Shown here: positions 1-6,781 of the stretch, in pieces
How the letters are laid out: each line of letters starts with the position of its first letter
Numbering within the stretch: position 1 is the first letter of the stretch
NCBI GenBank assembly: GCA_020635015.1
Contig: JACKAP010000026.1
Coordinates: forward strand, 1-20,363
Direction: 5' to 3'
Origin: Calditrichia bacterium
GTDB taxonomy: Bacteria; Calditrichota; Calditrichia; RBG-13-44-9; J075
DNA length: 20,363 bases
Program-made: the position numbers and the translations under genes
Notes under the pieces: generated by a model
The model's database searches: none
Seen by the model: only the letters and a program-made list of their open reading frames with translations
What the model was told of the DNA's origin: nothing

Positions 1-1
1 G

Positions 2-124
2 CAAATTCCCATCGACACCAGCGCGACGCCATTGGTGACGGTGACGGTGAAGGTTACCTCTGGAGGAGCAGCGCGGATTCAGAAGCTGAATGTGAAGTCT
101 CCGGAGATGGAAACCAAACCCTAG
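2..124 (+). CDS. C-terminal end of an unidentified protein (partial)
   Basis: The second forward frame is open from the window edge to a TAG at 122-124 and encodes about 40 residues ending in SPEMETKP. The visible part alternates hydrophobic and polar residues (PLVTVTVKVTSGGAARIQKL), as expected for beta strands, and would suit the last strands of a beta-sandwich or secreted protein. The competing first frame, open to 180, gives a low-complexity, H/R/G/D-rich translation and looks like a shadow. The start and most of the gene lie upstream of the window, so no function can be assigned. Confidence 0.45.
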   Translation, partial: QIPIDTSATPLVTVTVKVTSGGAARIQKLNVKSPEMETKP

Positions 125-186
125 CTGTATCTCACCAGGCAAATCAACGAACCAAATTTTCACGTTGCTTATTAAAGTAATGCGAC

Positions 187-222
187 TTAATTTTGTACCA
201 AATTAAAGACACTATATGGTAC
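187..222. promoter_or_regulatory. Candidate operator of the toxin-antitoxin operon
   Basis: Positions 187-206 form a 20-bp palindrome: arms TTAATTT and AAATTAA around TGTACC, with 9 of 10 positions pairing. A second GTAC-centred half (TGGTAC, 217-222) lies just downstream and pairs with GTACCA at 195-200. The pair sits 20-55 bases before the antitoxin start and surrounds an AT-rich TATATG at 213-218 that could be a -10 element. Antitoxins of the YefM type are known to autorepress through paired palindromes with a TGTACA core, so this is where such an operator would be expected. Binding is inferred. Confidence 0.45.
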
Positions 223-241
223 TTCCAAATACGAGAAAATC

Positions 242-523
242 ATGAAAAGAATCCAGTTTGATGAAGACATTAAGCCGCTTTCCGAATTCAGGGCAAATGC
301 AACCGCGCTCATCAGCAAGTTGCGGGAAACCAAAAGACCGCTGATTATCACTCAGCGAGGAAAAAGTTCGGCCGTAATTCTCGATGTTAGTGAATATGAG
401 TCATTATTAGCTAAAATTGAATTGCTGGAAGATATTGCGTTGGCGGAAAAACAAATTGAAGAAGGTAAGATTTACGAGCATGAATCCACCCAAAAAGCGG
501 TTTTAGAAAGTCTGAAAAAATGA
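242..523 (+). CDS. Type II antitoxin, Phd/YefM family
   Basis: This 93-residue protein is a typical Phd/YefM antitoxin. Such proteins neutralise a partner ribonuclease or ParE-like toxin by direct binding and repress their own operon. The N-terminal half (about residues 10-55) carries the Phd/YefM DNA-binding and dimerisation pattern: LSEFRANATALISKLRETKR, then PLIITQRGKSSAVILDVSEYESL. The C-terminal third (about 56-93) is charged and helical, the usual toxin-binding tail. The stop codon overlaps the toxin ATG by 4 bases (ATGA at 520-523), so translation is probably coupled. The pair is clearly more AT-rich than the genes downstream, which fits horizontal acquisition. The family call is firm; the exact subfamily is not. 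Confidence 0.9.
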   Translation: MKRIQFDEDIKPLSEFRANATALISKLRETKRPLIITQRGKSSAVILDVSEYESLLAKIELLEDIALAEKQIEEGKIYEHESTQKAVLESLKK

Positions 524-816
524 AATTGCTTTGGTCCGAGCTGGCGATAGAGCGAGTAACCGCGATTGCATCCCATATAAATCAAATAAATCCAAATGAC
601 ACGGAAAAGTGGATAGAAAAATGCTTTGACCGGGTATTACAACTGAAAGATTTTCCGAAGAGTGGGCGAATTGTTCCGGAATTAAGCAAAACCAATATTC
701 GTGAAATTTTTTATGGAAACTATCGAATTATCTACAAATTGGAACCTACTCGTATCATCATAATGACACTTCGTCACAGCCGCCAGACGTTGCGCGCCAG
801 AGATATGGAATCCTGA
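520..816 (+). CDS. Type II toxin, RelE/ParE superfamily
   Basis: The 98-residue product matches the RelE/ParE fold. It has an N-terminal helical hairpin starting LLWSELAIERVTAIASHI, the loop LKDFPKSGRIVPEL (about residues 42-55), and the strand-rich end REIFYGNYRIIYKLEP followed by IIIMTLRHSRQTL. The GR-VPEL loop and the YRIIY strand suggest the ParE branch (gyrase poisons) rather than mRNA-cleaving RelE or YoeB, but target choice cannot be read from the sequence with certainty. The gene overlaps the antitoxin by 4 bases and needs no separate ribosome site. Length is normal for the family and no frame damage is seen, so the module is probably functional. A T-rich gap follows. Confidence 0.88.
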   Translation: MKLLWSELAIERVTAIASHINQINPNDTEKWIEKCFDRVLQLKDFPKSGRIVPELSKTNIREIFYGNYRIIYKLEPTRIIIMTLRHSRQTLRARDMES

Positions 817-1037
817 TTTTTTTTACATTATTAACTTTTTTTGAAACTTTTTTAACCTCCATTTTGGAAAAGAACTTCCCCCCCTGCGGAATTTTTTTTC
901 CGAGAGACATCCTCTTTTACACAAAAAACAAGCCCTAAATCATTGTTTTAAAACGAAATATGGCACACCTGCGTATAATTGGGTGCTTTTGGTACTCTAT
1001 TTGAACCTACATCTATCGAAAACGCGCGGAACGATCG
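817..1037. other. AT-rich gap between toxin and sensor kinase, with a possible -10 box
   Basis: This 221-base gap is full of T runs (for example 824-831 and 892-899) and encodes nothing convincing. The T-rich start may help end toxin transcription, but I see no strong hairpin before it. A consensus TATAAT at 974-979 lies 64 bases before the kinase ATG. No good -35 hexamer is present at 16-18 bases from it, so the promoter call is weak. It separates the AT-rich toxin-antitoxin island from GC-rich chromosomal genes. Confidence 0.3.
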
Positions 1038-2210
1038 ATGACGATAGCGCCGGAATATACCGGATTTTTTCCCGGGTCCCGACTCAAGGGGTTGTTTTAC
1101 TTCGCTTTTTGGACCGTGCTGGGGCTGTTGCTGACCGGCCGCTCCTATTTTGCCTATTATTATTATGATGCCCCGGTGCGCCTGGGGGAAGCGGCCTTTT
1201 GGGAAATGACCTCCTGCTATATCTACGCACTGCTGACCCCGGCGGTATTCGCCGGTCTGCGCCGTTACCGGTTTGACCGCCCGGACTGGCAGTTGATCCT
1301 GGGCATCCATATCGCGCTGGCGCTGGGGTTTGCCCTGGCCCATGCCCTGCTGCTGAATCTATCCGCCTGGCTATTCTGGCCGGCATCAACTGCGGCAGCC
1401 GGTCTTCGGGAAAGCGAATTTCTGCCGTTGCTGCTGCGCAACGTGCATTTCGATTTTTTGATCTATTGGCTGATTGCCGGAGGAGGGTATGCGCTGGAAT
1501 TTTACCAGCGCTACCGCGAGCGGGAACTGCGCGCCGCCCAGTTGGAGAACCAACTGTTCGCCGCTCAACTGCAGGTGCTGAAGTCGCAAATTCACCCCCA
1601 TTTTCTCTTCAACACCCTGCACACGGTATCGGCGTTGATGTACCAGGATGTACAACTGGCCGACAAAGTGATCACCCGCTTAAGCGAGCTGCTGCGCCTG
1701 ACCCTGGACAACGCCAGTCTGCAGTTTGTGAACCTGGGCCGGGAACTGGACTTTCTGAAACTCTACCTGGAGATCATGAAAACCCGTTATCCGGACCGCC
1801 TGGAGATCCATCTGGATATTGCGCCGGAAACCCTCGATGCGGAAGTGCCCTATCTGATCCTGCAGCCCCTGGTAGAGAATGCCATCCAGCATGGGCGCAC
1901 CCGGGAACGAAAAGTTCACGAGGTGCGGATATCCGCCCGGCGGGAGCGGAATTGCCTCAAACTGGATGTAAGCGACAATGGCCCGGGCTTTCCGGAAGCG
2001 GCCCAGGGCGTCTTCGAAAAAGGGATCGGCCTGTCCAACACCTCCCGGCGATTGCTGCAGATCTACGGATCTGCCCAGCGCTTCATCCTGCATCATAAAA
2101 AAGGGGGAGGGGTGGTTGTAACTTTGATCTTGCCCTATCGTAGGAAATCAAATCAGAGTCCACAATCTCAAGGGAGTGAAAATGTTAAAGATAAGAACCC
2201 TGATCGTTGA
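1038..2210 (+). CDS. LytS/YehU-type sensor histidine kinase
   Basis: This 390-residue integral membrane kinase is the sensor of a two-component system. Four hydrophobic stretches (about residues 19-40, 58-74, 85-113 and 130-152) form the membrane part; no extracellular sensor domain is visible. A short coiled linker (153-182) leads to the His_kinase domain of the LytS family, with QIHPHFLFNTLH around the likely phospho-acceptor H188. The ATPase has N-box LVENAIQHG (N281), G1 DNGPG (313-317) and G2 GIGL (329-332). It overlaps the downstream LytTR regulator by 29 bases, so the two are surely one operon. The start at 1038 has only a weak ribosome site (GGAACG). The signal sensed is unknown. Confidence 0.93.
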   Translation: MTIAPEYTGFFPGSRLKGLFYFAFWTVLGLLLTGRSYFAYYYYDAPVRLGEAAFWEMTSCYIYALLTPAVFAGLRRYRFDRPDWQLILGIHIALALGFALAHALLLNLSAWLFWPASTAAAGLRESEFLPLLLRNVHFDFLIYWLIAGGGYALEFYQRYRERELRAAQLENQLFAAQLQVLKSQIHPHFLFNTLHTVSALMYQDVQLADKVITRLSELLRLTLDNASLQFVNLGRELDFLKLYLEIMKTRYPDRLEIHLDIAPETLDAEVPYLILQPLVENAIQHGRTRERKVHEVRISARRERNCLKLDVSDNGPGFPEAAQGVFEKGIGLSNTSRRLLQIYGSAQRFILHHKKGGGVVVTLILPYRRKSNQSPQSQGSENVKDKNPDR

Positions 2211-2955
2211 CGATGAGCCGTTCGCCCGGCAAAAAATCTGCAACATGCTGCGCAATGATCCGGATGTCGAGATCGTTGGGGAATGTGAAAACGGCTGGGA
2301 TGCGCTCGCCGAAATTTGCGAACAGCAGCCGGACCTGGTGTTCATGGACATGCTGATGCCGGAGAAAAGCGGCCTGGAGGTGCTCCGGGAGCTGGATGAA
2401 CGCACCGCACCGCATGTCGTATTCATCACCGCCCACAACGATTTTGCCCTGCAGGCTTTCGAGACCCACGCGCTCGACTATCTCCTGAAACCCTTCGACT
2501 ACAGCCGTTTTCAAAAAGCGCTGCATAGAGCCCGTACCCAGATCCAGCTTAAGAAAAATCAGGATATTCACCTGCAGCTCAACCGCCTGATGCGCCAGGT
2601 GTCGATTCAAACCGGCTACCTCGACCGCCTGATGTTGAAAAACGGCGAAGAGATCCTGTTCCTGAAAACTGCCGAAATCGACTGGATCGAAGCGGCCGGC
2701 AATTATGTGAATCTGCATCTGGGGAAGAAAGCCTACCTCTACCGGGAAACCATGAACAACCTGGAGCAGCAGCTGGATCCCCGCAAATTTGTGCGCATCC
2801 ACCGCTCCCGGATCGTCAACGTGGAACGCATCTGCAAATTGCAAAGCTGGTCGCACGGCGAATATGTGATCATCATGAAAGACGATACCGAATTGCTCCT
2901 GACCCGAACCTACCGGGAAAATCTGCTGGGATTGTTCGAAAGACCGGCATCTTGA
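2182..2955 (+). CDS. LytTR-family response regulator (LytR/AlgR type)
   Basis: The 257-residue product is the partner of the overlapping kinase. Residues 1-120 are a receiver domain with the acidic pair D10/D11, phospho-acceptor D56 (DLVFMDMLMP), the switch Thr in FITAHND and the conserved Lys in LLKPFD. Residues about 148-255 are a LytTR DNA-binding domain, with DWIEAAGNYVNLHL, KFVRIHRSRIVNVERI and a basic TRTYRENL near the end. LytTR regulators bind short imperfect direct repeats upstream of targets. I prefer ATG 2182 because AGGGAG (2171-2176) gives 5-base spacing; a GTG at 2176 would overlap that ribosome site. Targets cannot be deduced from the window. Confidence 0.93.
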   Translation: MLKIRTLIVDDEPFARQKICNMLRNDPDVEIVGECENGWDALAEICEQQPDLVFMDMLMPEKSGLEVLRELDERTAPHVVFITAHNDFALQAFETHALDYLLKPFDYSRFQKALHRARTQIQLKKNQDIHLQLNRLMRQVSIQTGYLDRLMLKNGEEILFLKTAEIDWIEAAGNYVNLHLGKKAYLYRETMNNLEQQLDPRKFVRIHRSRIVNVERICKLQSWSHGEYVIIMKDDTELLLTRTYRENLLGLFERPAS

Positions 2956-2969
2956 GAAAGACCTTGTTG

Positions 2970-2998
2970 ATGGGTTAATGGGTGTATGGGTTAATGGG
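2970..2998 (+). repeat. 13-bp direct repeat downstream of the response regulator
   Basis: ATGGGTTAATGGG occurs at 2970-2982 and again at 2986-2998, a period of 16 bases, starting 15 bases after the regulator stop. Direct repeats of this kind can be LytTR binding sites, but the position downstream of the operon and the simple G/T composition make a slippage-derived repeat at least as likely. The rest of the 2956-3242 gap holds the hairpin at 3106-3156 and no gene. Confidence 0.5.
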
Positions 2999-3105
2999 GA
3001 GAAGCGGACGACGCTTAGATACCCCTTTCATCGATTCACAAAGTGTTTTTTCTGAAAAACTTACTGCGAATTCCGCCTTCCACATATTATCTTCCTCTTC
3101 GTGTG

Positions 3106-3156
3106 CTGTATGCTGCGCATCATCCCCAAACTACGGGGATGATGCGCAGCATACAG
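3106..3156. repeat. Perfect 22-bp inverted repeat (hairpin)
   Basis: The left arm (3106-3127, starting CTGTATGCTG) and right arm (3135-3156, ending CAGCATACAG) are perfect reverse complements around a 7-base loop AAACTAC. No T-run follows the right arm, so it is not a standard intrinsic terminator. It lies 150 bases after the LytTR regulator and 86 bases before the trhO-like gene. Both arms contain the self-complementary TGCGCA. Candidates are a REP/MITE-like dispersed element or an mRNA structure separating the two genes. Confidence 0.85.
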
Positions 3157-3242
3157 GTTAGAGGCTGACATTTTATATAGTACGGTTTTCTGCCTTTTTG
3201 CTATTGAGAGAGCCGTAGGTAAACTTATATCGAGATATTATC

Positions 3243-4067
3243 ATGGATATCGTTAACATTGCAGCTTATAAGTTTGTCGATTTGCCGGAGGAGGCGCTGC
3301 CGGAATTGCGTGACCAGTTATTAGCGGATTGCGAGCGCCGGGAACTGCTCGGCACCATTCTGCTCAGCAGCGAAGGCATCAACCTGATCCTGGCGGGCGC
3401 AGCGGAGCAAATTGACGGCTTCAAGCAAATGCTTTCCGGGATGGCGTCTTTTCAGGATCTGGAGTACAAAGAAAGCCGCAGCAGCCATCCTCCCTTCAAG
3501 CGCATGTGGGTGAAGATCAAAAAAGAAATCATCACCATGAACCGGGAAGAAATCCGCCCGGCGGCATTTACCGGCCCGCGCATCAGCGCACAGGAGCTGA
3601 AACGCTGGCTGGATGAGGGGCGGGAATTTACCCTGCTCGATACCCGCAACGATTATGAAGTACGCCTGGGCAGCTTCGCGCAAGCAGAAGATCTTCACAT
3701 CGCGTCATTCCGTCAGTTTCCGGAAGCAGTTGAACAAATGCCTTCGGAGGTCCGGGAAAAGCCGCTGGTGATGTTCTGCACCGGCGGCATTCGCTGCGAG
3801 AAAGCCTCCCCGCTGCTGCTGCAGAAAGGCTTCCGGGAAGTTTACCAGCTGGACGGGGGCATCCTGAAATATTTCGAAGCAGTCGGTGATGCCCACTTCC
3901 GGGGAGAGTGTTTCGTGTTCGATCAGCGGGTGGGGCTGAACGGGGAACTGCAGGAAACCGGTGCGGCGCTCTGCGAATTTTGTTCCGCGCCGCTGACCGT
4001 CGCCGAGCAGCAGGCACATGATTACCGGCCAGGACAGCCTTGCCCTTACTGCCCGGCACCATTTTAA
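3243..4067 (+). CDS. trhO: TrhO/YceA-type tRNA uridine(34) hydroxylase (rhodanese family)
   Basis: The 274-residue cytosolic protein matches the oxygen-dependent tRNA uridine hydroxylase TrhO, which makes 5-hydroxyuridine at wobble position 34. The N-terminal acylphosphatase-like domain spans about residues 1-95 (YKFVDL, LLSSEGINLIL, PFKRMWVKIKKEII). The rhodanese domain spans about 112-215 with LLDTRNDYEV and the active loop CTGGIRCEKAS (C179, C185). The C-terminal tail has two Cys pairs, C244/C247 (CEFC) and C267/C270 (CPYC), which look like a zinc ribbon. It is somewhat shorter than many homologues of 300-350 residues but complete through the tail. It stands alone, with no clear operon partner. 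Confidence 0.9.
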   Translation: MDIVNIAAYKFVDLPEEALPELRDQLLADCERRELLGTILLSSEGINLILAGAAEQIDGFKQMLSGMASFQDLEYKESRSSHPPFKRMWVKIKKEIITMNREEIRPAAFTGPRISAQELKRWLDEGREFTLLDTRNDYEVRLGSFAQAEDLHIASFRQFPEAVEQMPSEVREKPLVMFCTGGIRCEKASPLLLQKGFREVYQLDGGILKYFEAVGDAHFRGECFVFDQRVGLNGELQETGAALCEFCSAPLTVAEQQAHDYRPGQPCPYCPAPF

Positions 4068-4094
4068 TATCAGGCCGCCGAGATTAATTGCACG

Positions 4095-4128
4095 CAGATT
4101 TCACAGATTTGACAGATTTACACAGATT
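4095..4128 (+). repeat. Short CAGATT direct repeats
   Basis: CAGATT occurs four times, starting at 4095, 4104, 4113 and 4123 (periods 9, 9 and 10), as a run of CAGATTT-type units separated by two or three bases, shortly after trhO. It is followed by TTTTTT at 4131-4136. Similar A/T-rich CAGATT strings are common as intergenic filler in environmental genomes. No hairpin is present, so it is not called a terminator. Confidence 0.55.
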
Positions 4129-4147
4129 GATTTTTTAGATTGCTGCT

Positions 4148-4263
4148 GTCATTGTGAGGCCTATTTTGCTGAAGCAATCCCCTGCGAGGTGCACCCGTTT
4201 GCAGTTATCTTGGAAGCGGCTTGTGGAGATTGCCGCGCCGCACAAAGCACGGCTCGCAATGAC
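4148..4263. repeat. Degenerate REP/MITE-like inverted repeat
   Basis: Outer arms GTCATTGTGAGGCC (4148-4161) and GGCTCGCAATGAC (4251-4263) are near-perfect reverse complements. Inner arms GAAGCAATCCCC (4171-4182) and GGAGATTGCCGC (4225-4236) also pair imperfectly. The ends resemble the widespread non-coding palindromic element with terminal TCATTGCGAG / CTCGCAATGA and internal GAAGCAATC / GATTGC, so this is probably a decayed copy of such an element. The gap 4068-4323 contains this and the CAGATT repeats but no gene. Confidence 0.65.
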
Positions 4264-4291
4264 GATACCTGTTTACGTGTATCCGTTATTT

Positions 4292-4316
4292 TATAATCGG
4301 CCTAAATGATAAGGAG
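4292..4316 (+). promoter_or_regulatory. Candidate -10 box and ribosome binding site for the SpoIID-domain gene
   Basis: A consensus TATAAT lies at 4292-4297, and a strong AAGGAG lies at 4311-4316, 7 bases before ATG 4324. The Shine-Dalgarno site decides the start: an in-frame ATG at 4306 would precede it and spoil the signal peptide. No convincing -35 hexamer is present, so promoter assignment is tentative while the ribosome site is solid. Confidence 0.45.
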
Positions 4317-4323
4317 TCTTTTC

Positions 4324-6414
4324 ATGAAAGTTTCCCACCGTTTTTCCCGGATCACCATCGGAGGATTTTTTCTGATGATGGTGATGCTGGTGTCGTCCCC
4401 GGCTCAGGATGGATTGCCGGTCAAGCTGCGATTTTTGGACAGTGCGACCGGCCTGGCGATTGAGACCGCCCAACTGGCGGTGCTGGACCGTGCCAGCGGA
4501 CAAATGGTGCCGGTGCCGGCAACATCCGGCGACGACATTAATACCGCGAATATTGCCCTGCTGCCCGGCAGGTACCAGCTGGCGGTGCAGGCTGAGGGCT
4601 ATCGGCCGCTCAATACCCGGCTGAACATTCGTGACGAAATTCATCCCGAGATGCACCTTTTTCTCGATCCCCGGGAACTGCCGCTGGAACTGAGCGAGGC
4701 TTACCTCAATGCCATCCGCCCGGGTAATGCCACGGTGCTCAACGGTTTTCTGTCCGACCAGGAAAGCGGACAGCCGCTGACCGGGGTCAAGGTGTACGAT
4801 CCGGACCTGAACCAGCCGGTCTACAGCGATGGACAGGGCTACTTCCAGCTTGAATTATCCGCCGACCGGGAATACGGCACCCTGCGTTTCGAGAAAGCCG
4901 GCTTTGTTACGCTGGAATATCGCCATATCCGGCTCTGGCCGGGCGGAGACTGGCAGCTGCCGGTGCGACTTGAGCCGGGCGAAGGCGTTCAGGTGGAAGA
5001 GCAAAGCCGGGAATTCCGGGAAACGGTCCAATGTGACGATTGCGAGACGCCGGCGCAAGATGCGGACGGAGGCGAGACCGAAACGGGAATTTCAGAGAAT
5101 CTCGTCCTGCCTCCGATCGGGGCGGTTAGCATCCGGGTGGGCCGTAACTGCAGCGGAGGCGCGCTGAGTTGCACCACCGTGGAAGTCTACAGCATGCAAA
5201 CCTACTGCAAACGGGTGCTGCCCTCGGAATGGTTCGCCTGCTGGGGCTCGCTGTTTAACGGAATGAATTCCCTGCTGGCCGGCGCGGTGGCGATCCGCAG
5301 CTACGCCACCTGGCATGTAAAAAACCCCCTCACCAGCAACTACGATATTTGCGATAACACCTTCTGCCAGTTCTTCGGCAGCACCACCTCCAGCAATTCC
5401 AATGTTGCGGTAGATCAAACCATCGGCTATGTGTTGGTCAACAGCAGCGATGTGATTCCCCGGGCAGAATATTCCGCCGAGAACAACAACAAGGGCTGCG
5501 GCAACGGCTACAGCGGCACCGGCACCAGTTGGCCGTGTATCTACGACCCGGTTTGTCTCAATATGACTCCCAACGGGCATGGCCGGGGAATGTGCCAGTG
5601 GGGATCGATCCGCTGGGCCAACGGCACCGTGGTCAGTTCCGCCAGCGGGAGCTGTTCCCAGGGACCGGCCCACGCCTACGGCACCAAAACCTGGGAAGAG
5701 ATCCTCAATCACTATTATCCCGATTACCAGGTAGTGGAAGGGGTGGCCGCAGACCTCGTCGATCTGACGCCGATTCCCCAGACCATTGCTCCCGGCGGTT
5801 TGCTGACGCTGGAATATAAGATCGAAGCGCTTCCGGCGCTCGACCTCCTGCTGGGCGCTTCGGTGAAGCCGGCGGCCAGCGGCAACTGGGTGAGCGATCC
5901 GCCCAATGATTTGAAGGTGAGCCTGAACGCCGGGGTCAACACCGTATCCCGTCAGTTCCAGCTAGGCAGCAGTATCAACAGTGGGCTTTATCACGTTTGG
6001 GCCACCCTGTGGTACGACCGTGACGGCGATGACATGATCTCCAGCGCCGACGAGATGATGGACACCCAGTTCTTCTTCAACGCTTTTACGGTGGGGATCA
6101 CCGGCGTCGAGCCCGGCGAGCCGAACGTGGCCGGAACCTATCAACTGTTGCAGAACTATCCCAATCCCTTCAATCCGGTCACGACCATCGGCTTTACCTT
6201 GCCGGAAGCCGGCCACGCCGCGCTGAAAATCTTCGATGCCCTTGGCCGGGAAGTCACAGTGCTGCTTGACCGCCCCCTCGCCCCGGGAAGCTACGAAATC
6301 CCCTGGAACGCCGGGAACTTCTCCGCCGGGATTTATTTTTACACCCTGACGGTCGGCGAAGCGGGAAGTGGGATTACTTTCTGGGATACGAAGAAGCTCA
6401 TTCTTGCTAAGTAA
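4324..6414 (+). CDS. Exported SpoIID/LytB-domain protein with type IX-like sorting tail
   Basis: This 696-residue protein starts with a signal peptide (about 1-27, ending SSPAQ). Two carboxypeptidase-regulatory-like beta domains follow (about 31-119 and 138-221; the second has GVKVYDPDLNQPVYSDGQGYF). A SpoIID/LytB domain covers about 286-470, with YCKRVLPSEW, AGAVAIRSYATWHV, YDICDNTFCQFFG and GHGRGMCQWG. In SpoIID and LytB this fold is a lytic transglycosylase or amidase enhancer acting on peptidoglycan. A beta-sandwich region follows, then a C-terminal tail from about 608 with NYPNPFNPVTTIGF, typical of type IX secretion cargo. About thirteen Cys in the middle region suggest disulfides outside the cytoplasm. 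Wall or glycan remodelling at the surface is inferred. Confidence 0.82.
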   Translation: MKVSHRFSRITIGGFFLMMVMLVSSPAQDGLPVKLRFLDSATGLAIETAQLAVLDRASGQMVPVPATSGDDINTANIALLPGRYQLAVQAEGYRPLNTRLNIRDEIHPEMHLFLDPRELPLELSEAYLNAIRPGNATVLNGFLSDQESGQPLTGVKVYDPDLNQPVYSDGQGYFQLELSADREYGTLRFEKAGFVTLEYRHIRLWPGGDWQLPVRLEPGEGVQVEEQSREFRETVQCDDCETPAQDADGGETETGISENLVLPPIGAVSIRVGRNCSGGALSCTTVEVYSMQTYCKRVLPSEWFACWGSLFNGMNSLLAGAVAIRSYATWHVKNPLTSNYDICDNTFCQFFGSTTSSNSNVAVDQTIGYVLVNSSDVIPRAEYSAENNNKGCGNGYSGTGTSWPCIYDPVCLNMTPNGHGRGMCQWGSIRWANGTVVSSASGSCSQGPAHAYGTKTWEEILNHYYPDYQVVEGVAADLVDLTPIPQTIAPGGLLTLEYKIEALPALDLLLGASVKPAASGNWVSDPPNDLKVSLNAGVNTVSRQFQLGSSINSGLYHVWATLWYDRDGDDMISSADEMMDTQFFFNAFTVGITGVEPGEPNVAGTYQLLQNYPNPFNPVTTIGFTLPEAGHAALKIFDALGREVTVLLDRPLAPGSYEIPWNAGNFSAGIYFYTLTVGEAGSGITFWDTKKLILAK

Positions 6415-6415
6415 A

Positions 6416-6622
6416 ATAGAACACGGATGACGCGGATTTTCGCGGATGAGCGTCATTTTTTTTGCCACAGAGGCACTGAGCACACAGAGGTTCTCAGATA
6501 TCAATTATCAGGTATCCGTTGTCAGTTCTCTGTAATCTCAATGTCTCTGTGGCTGTTTTAATATACCTTTTCATATGTATTATCCGCGAAAATCCGCGTC
6601 ATCCGTGCTATCCGCGTTCTAT
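6416..6622. repeat. Inverted pair of a 41-bp intergenic element (copies 1 and 2)
   Basis: A minus-oriented 41-base copy occupies 6582-6622, and a plus-oriented 32-base copy with a 9-base internal deletion occupies 6416-6447. CACGGATGACGCGGATTTTC is shared, and 26 bases (6422-6447 versus 6582-6607) are perfectly complementary. The same 41-base element recurs at 17376-17416 and 17540-17580, again as an inverted pair. The plus copy starts 2 bases after the SpoIID gene stop. It contains the direct subrepeat CGGAT. No transposase or target duplication is evident, so it is a non-coding dispersed repeat. Confidence 0.85.
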
Positions 6623-6712
6623 GAAAAACTTAGATTTAGCCTTTTACAGGTCGGGGCGATTGTGTATGTTTGAATAACCAGGGAATCTCTGTGGCCTCTG
6701 TGTCTCTGTGGC
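6464..6712. repeat. Nested GCCACAGAG repeats inside and after the 41-bp element pair
   Basis: The 17-base arms at 6464-6480 (GCCACAGAGGCACTGAG) and 6537-6553 are reverse complements with two mismatches, nested inside the previous element. Two more minus-oriented copies of the core, CTCTGTGGC, lie at 6687-6695 and 6704-6712. The last is followed by A7, mirroring the T8 before the first arm. The gap 6415-6781 is therefore nearly all repeat, with no gene seen. Whether it acts as a transcription barrier between the exported protein and the carboxylase cluster is unknown. Confidence 0.7.
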
Positions 6713-6781
6713 AAAAAAATCACTACCTGTTCACCGAAGCATCAACATCAGCAAAAAAGCGATATCTCAAAGGAAATGCAC

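Noticed and set aside
1..180. Coding frame 1 open from the window edge to 180
   Set aside because: The translation is low-complexity and H/R/G/D-rich, unlike a folded protein, and overlaps the more protein-like frame ending at 124.
3106..3156. Rho-independent terminator
   Set aside because: The stem is strong, but no T-run follows on either strand and the distance from the upstream stop is 150 bases.
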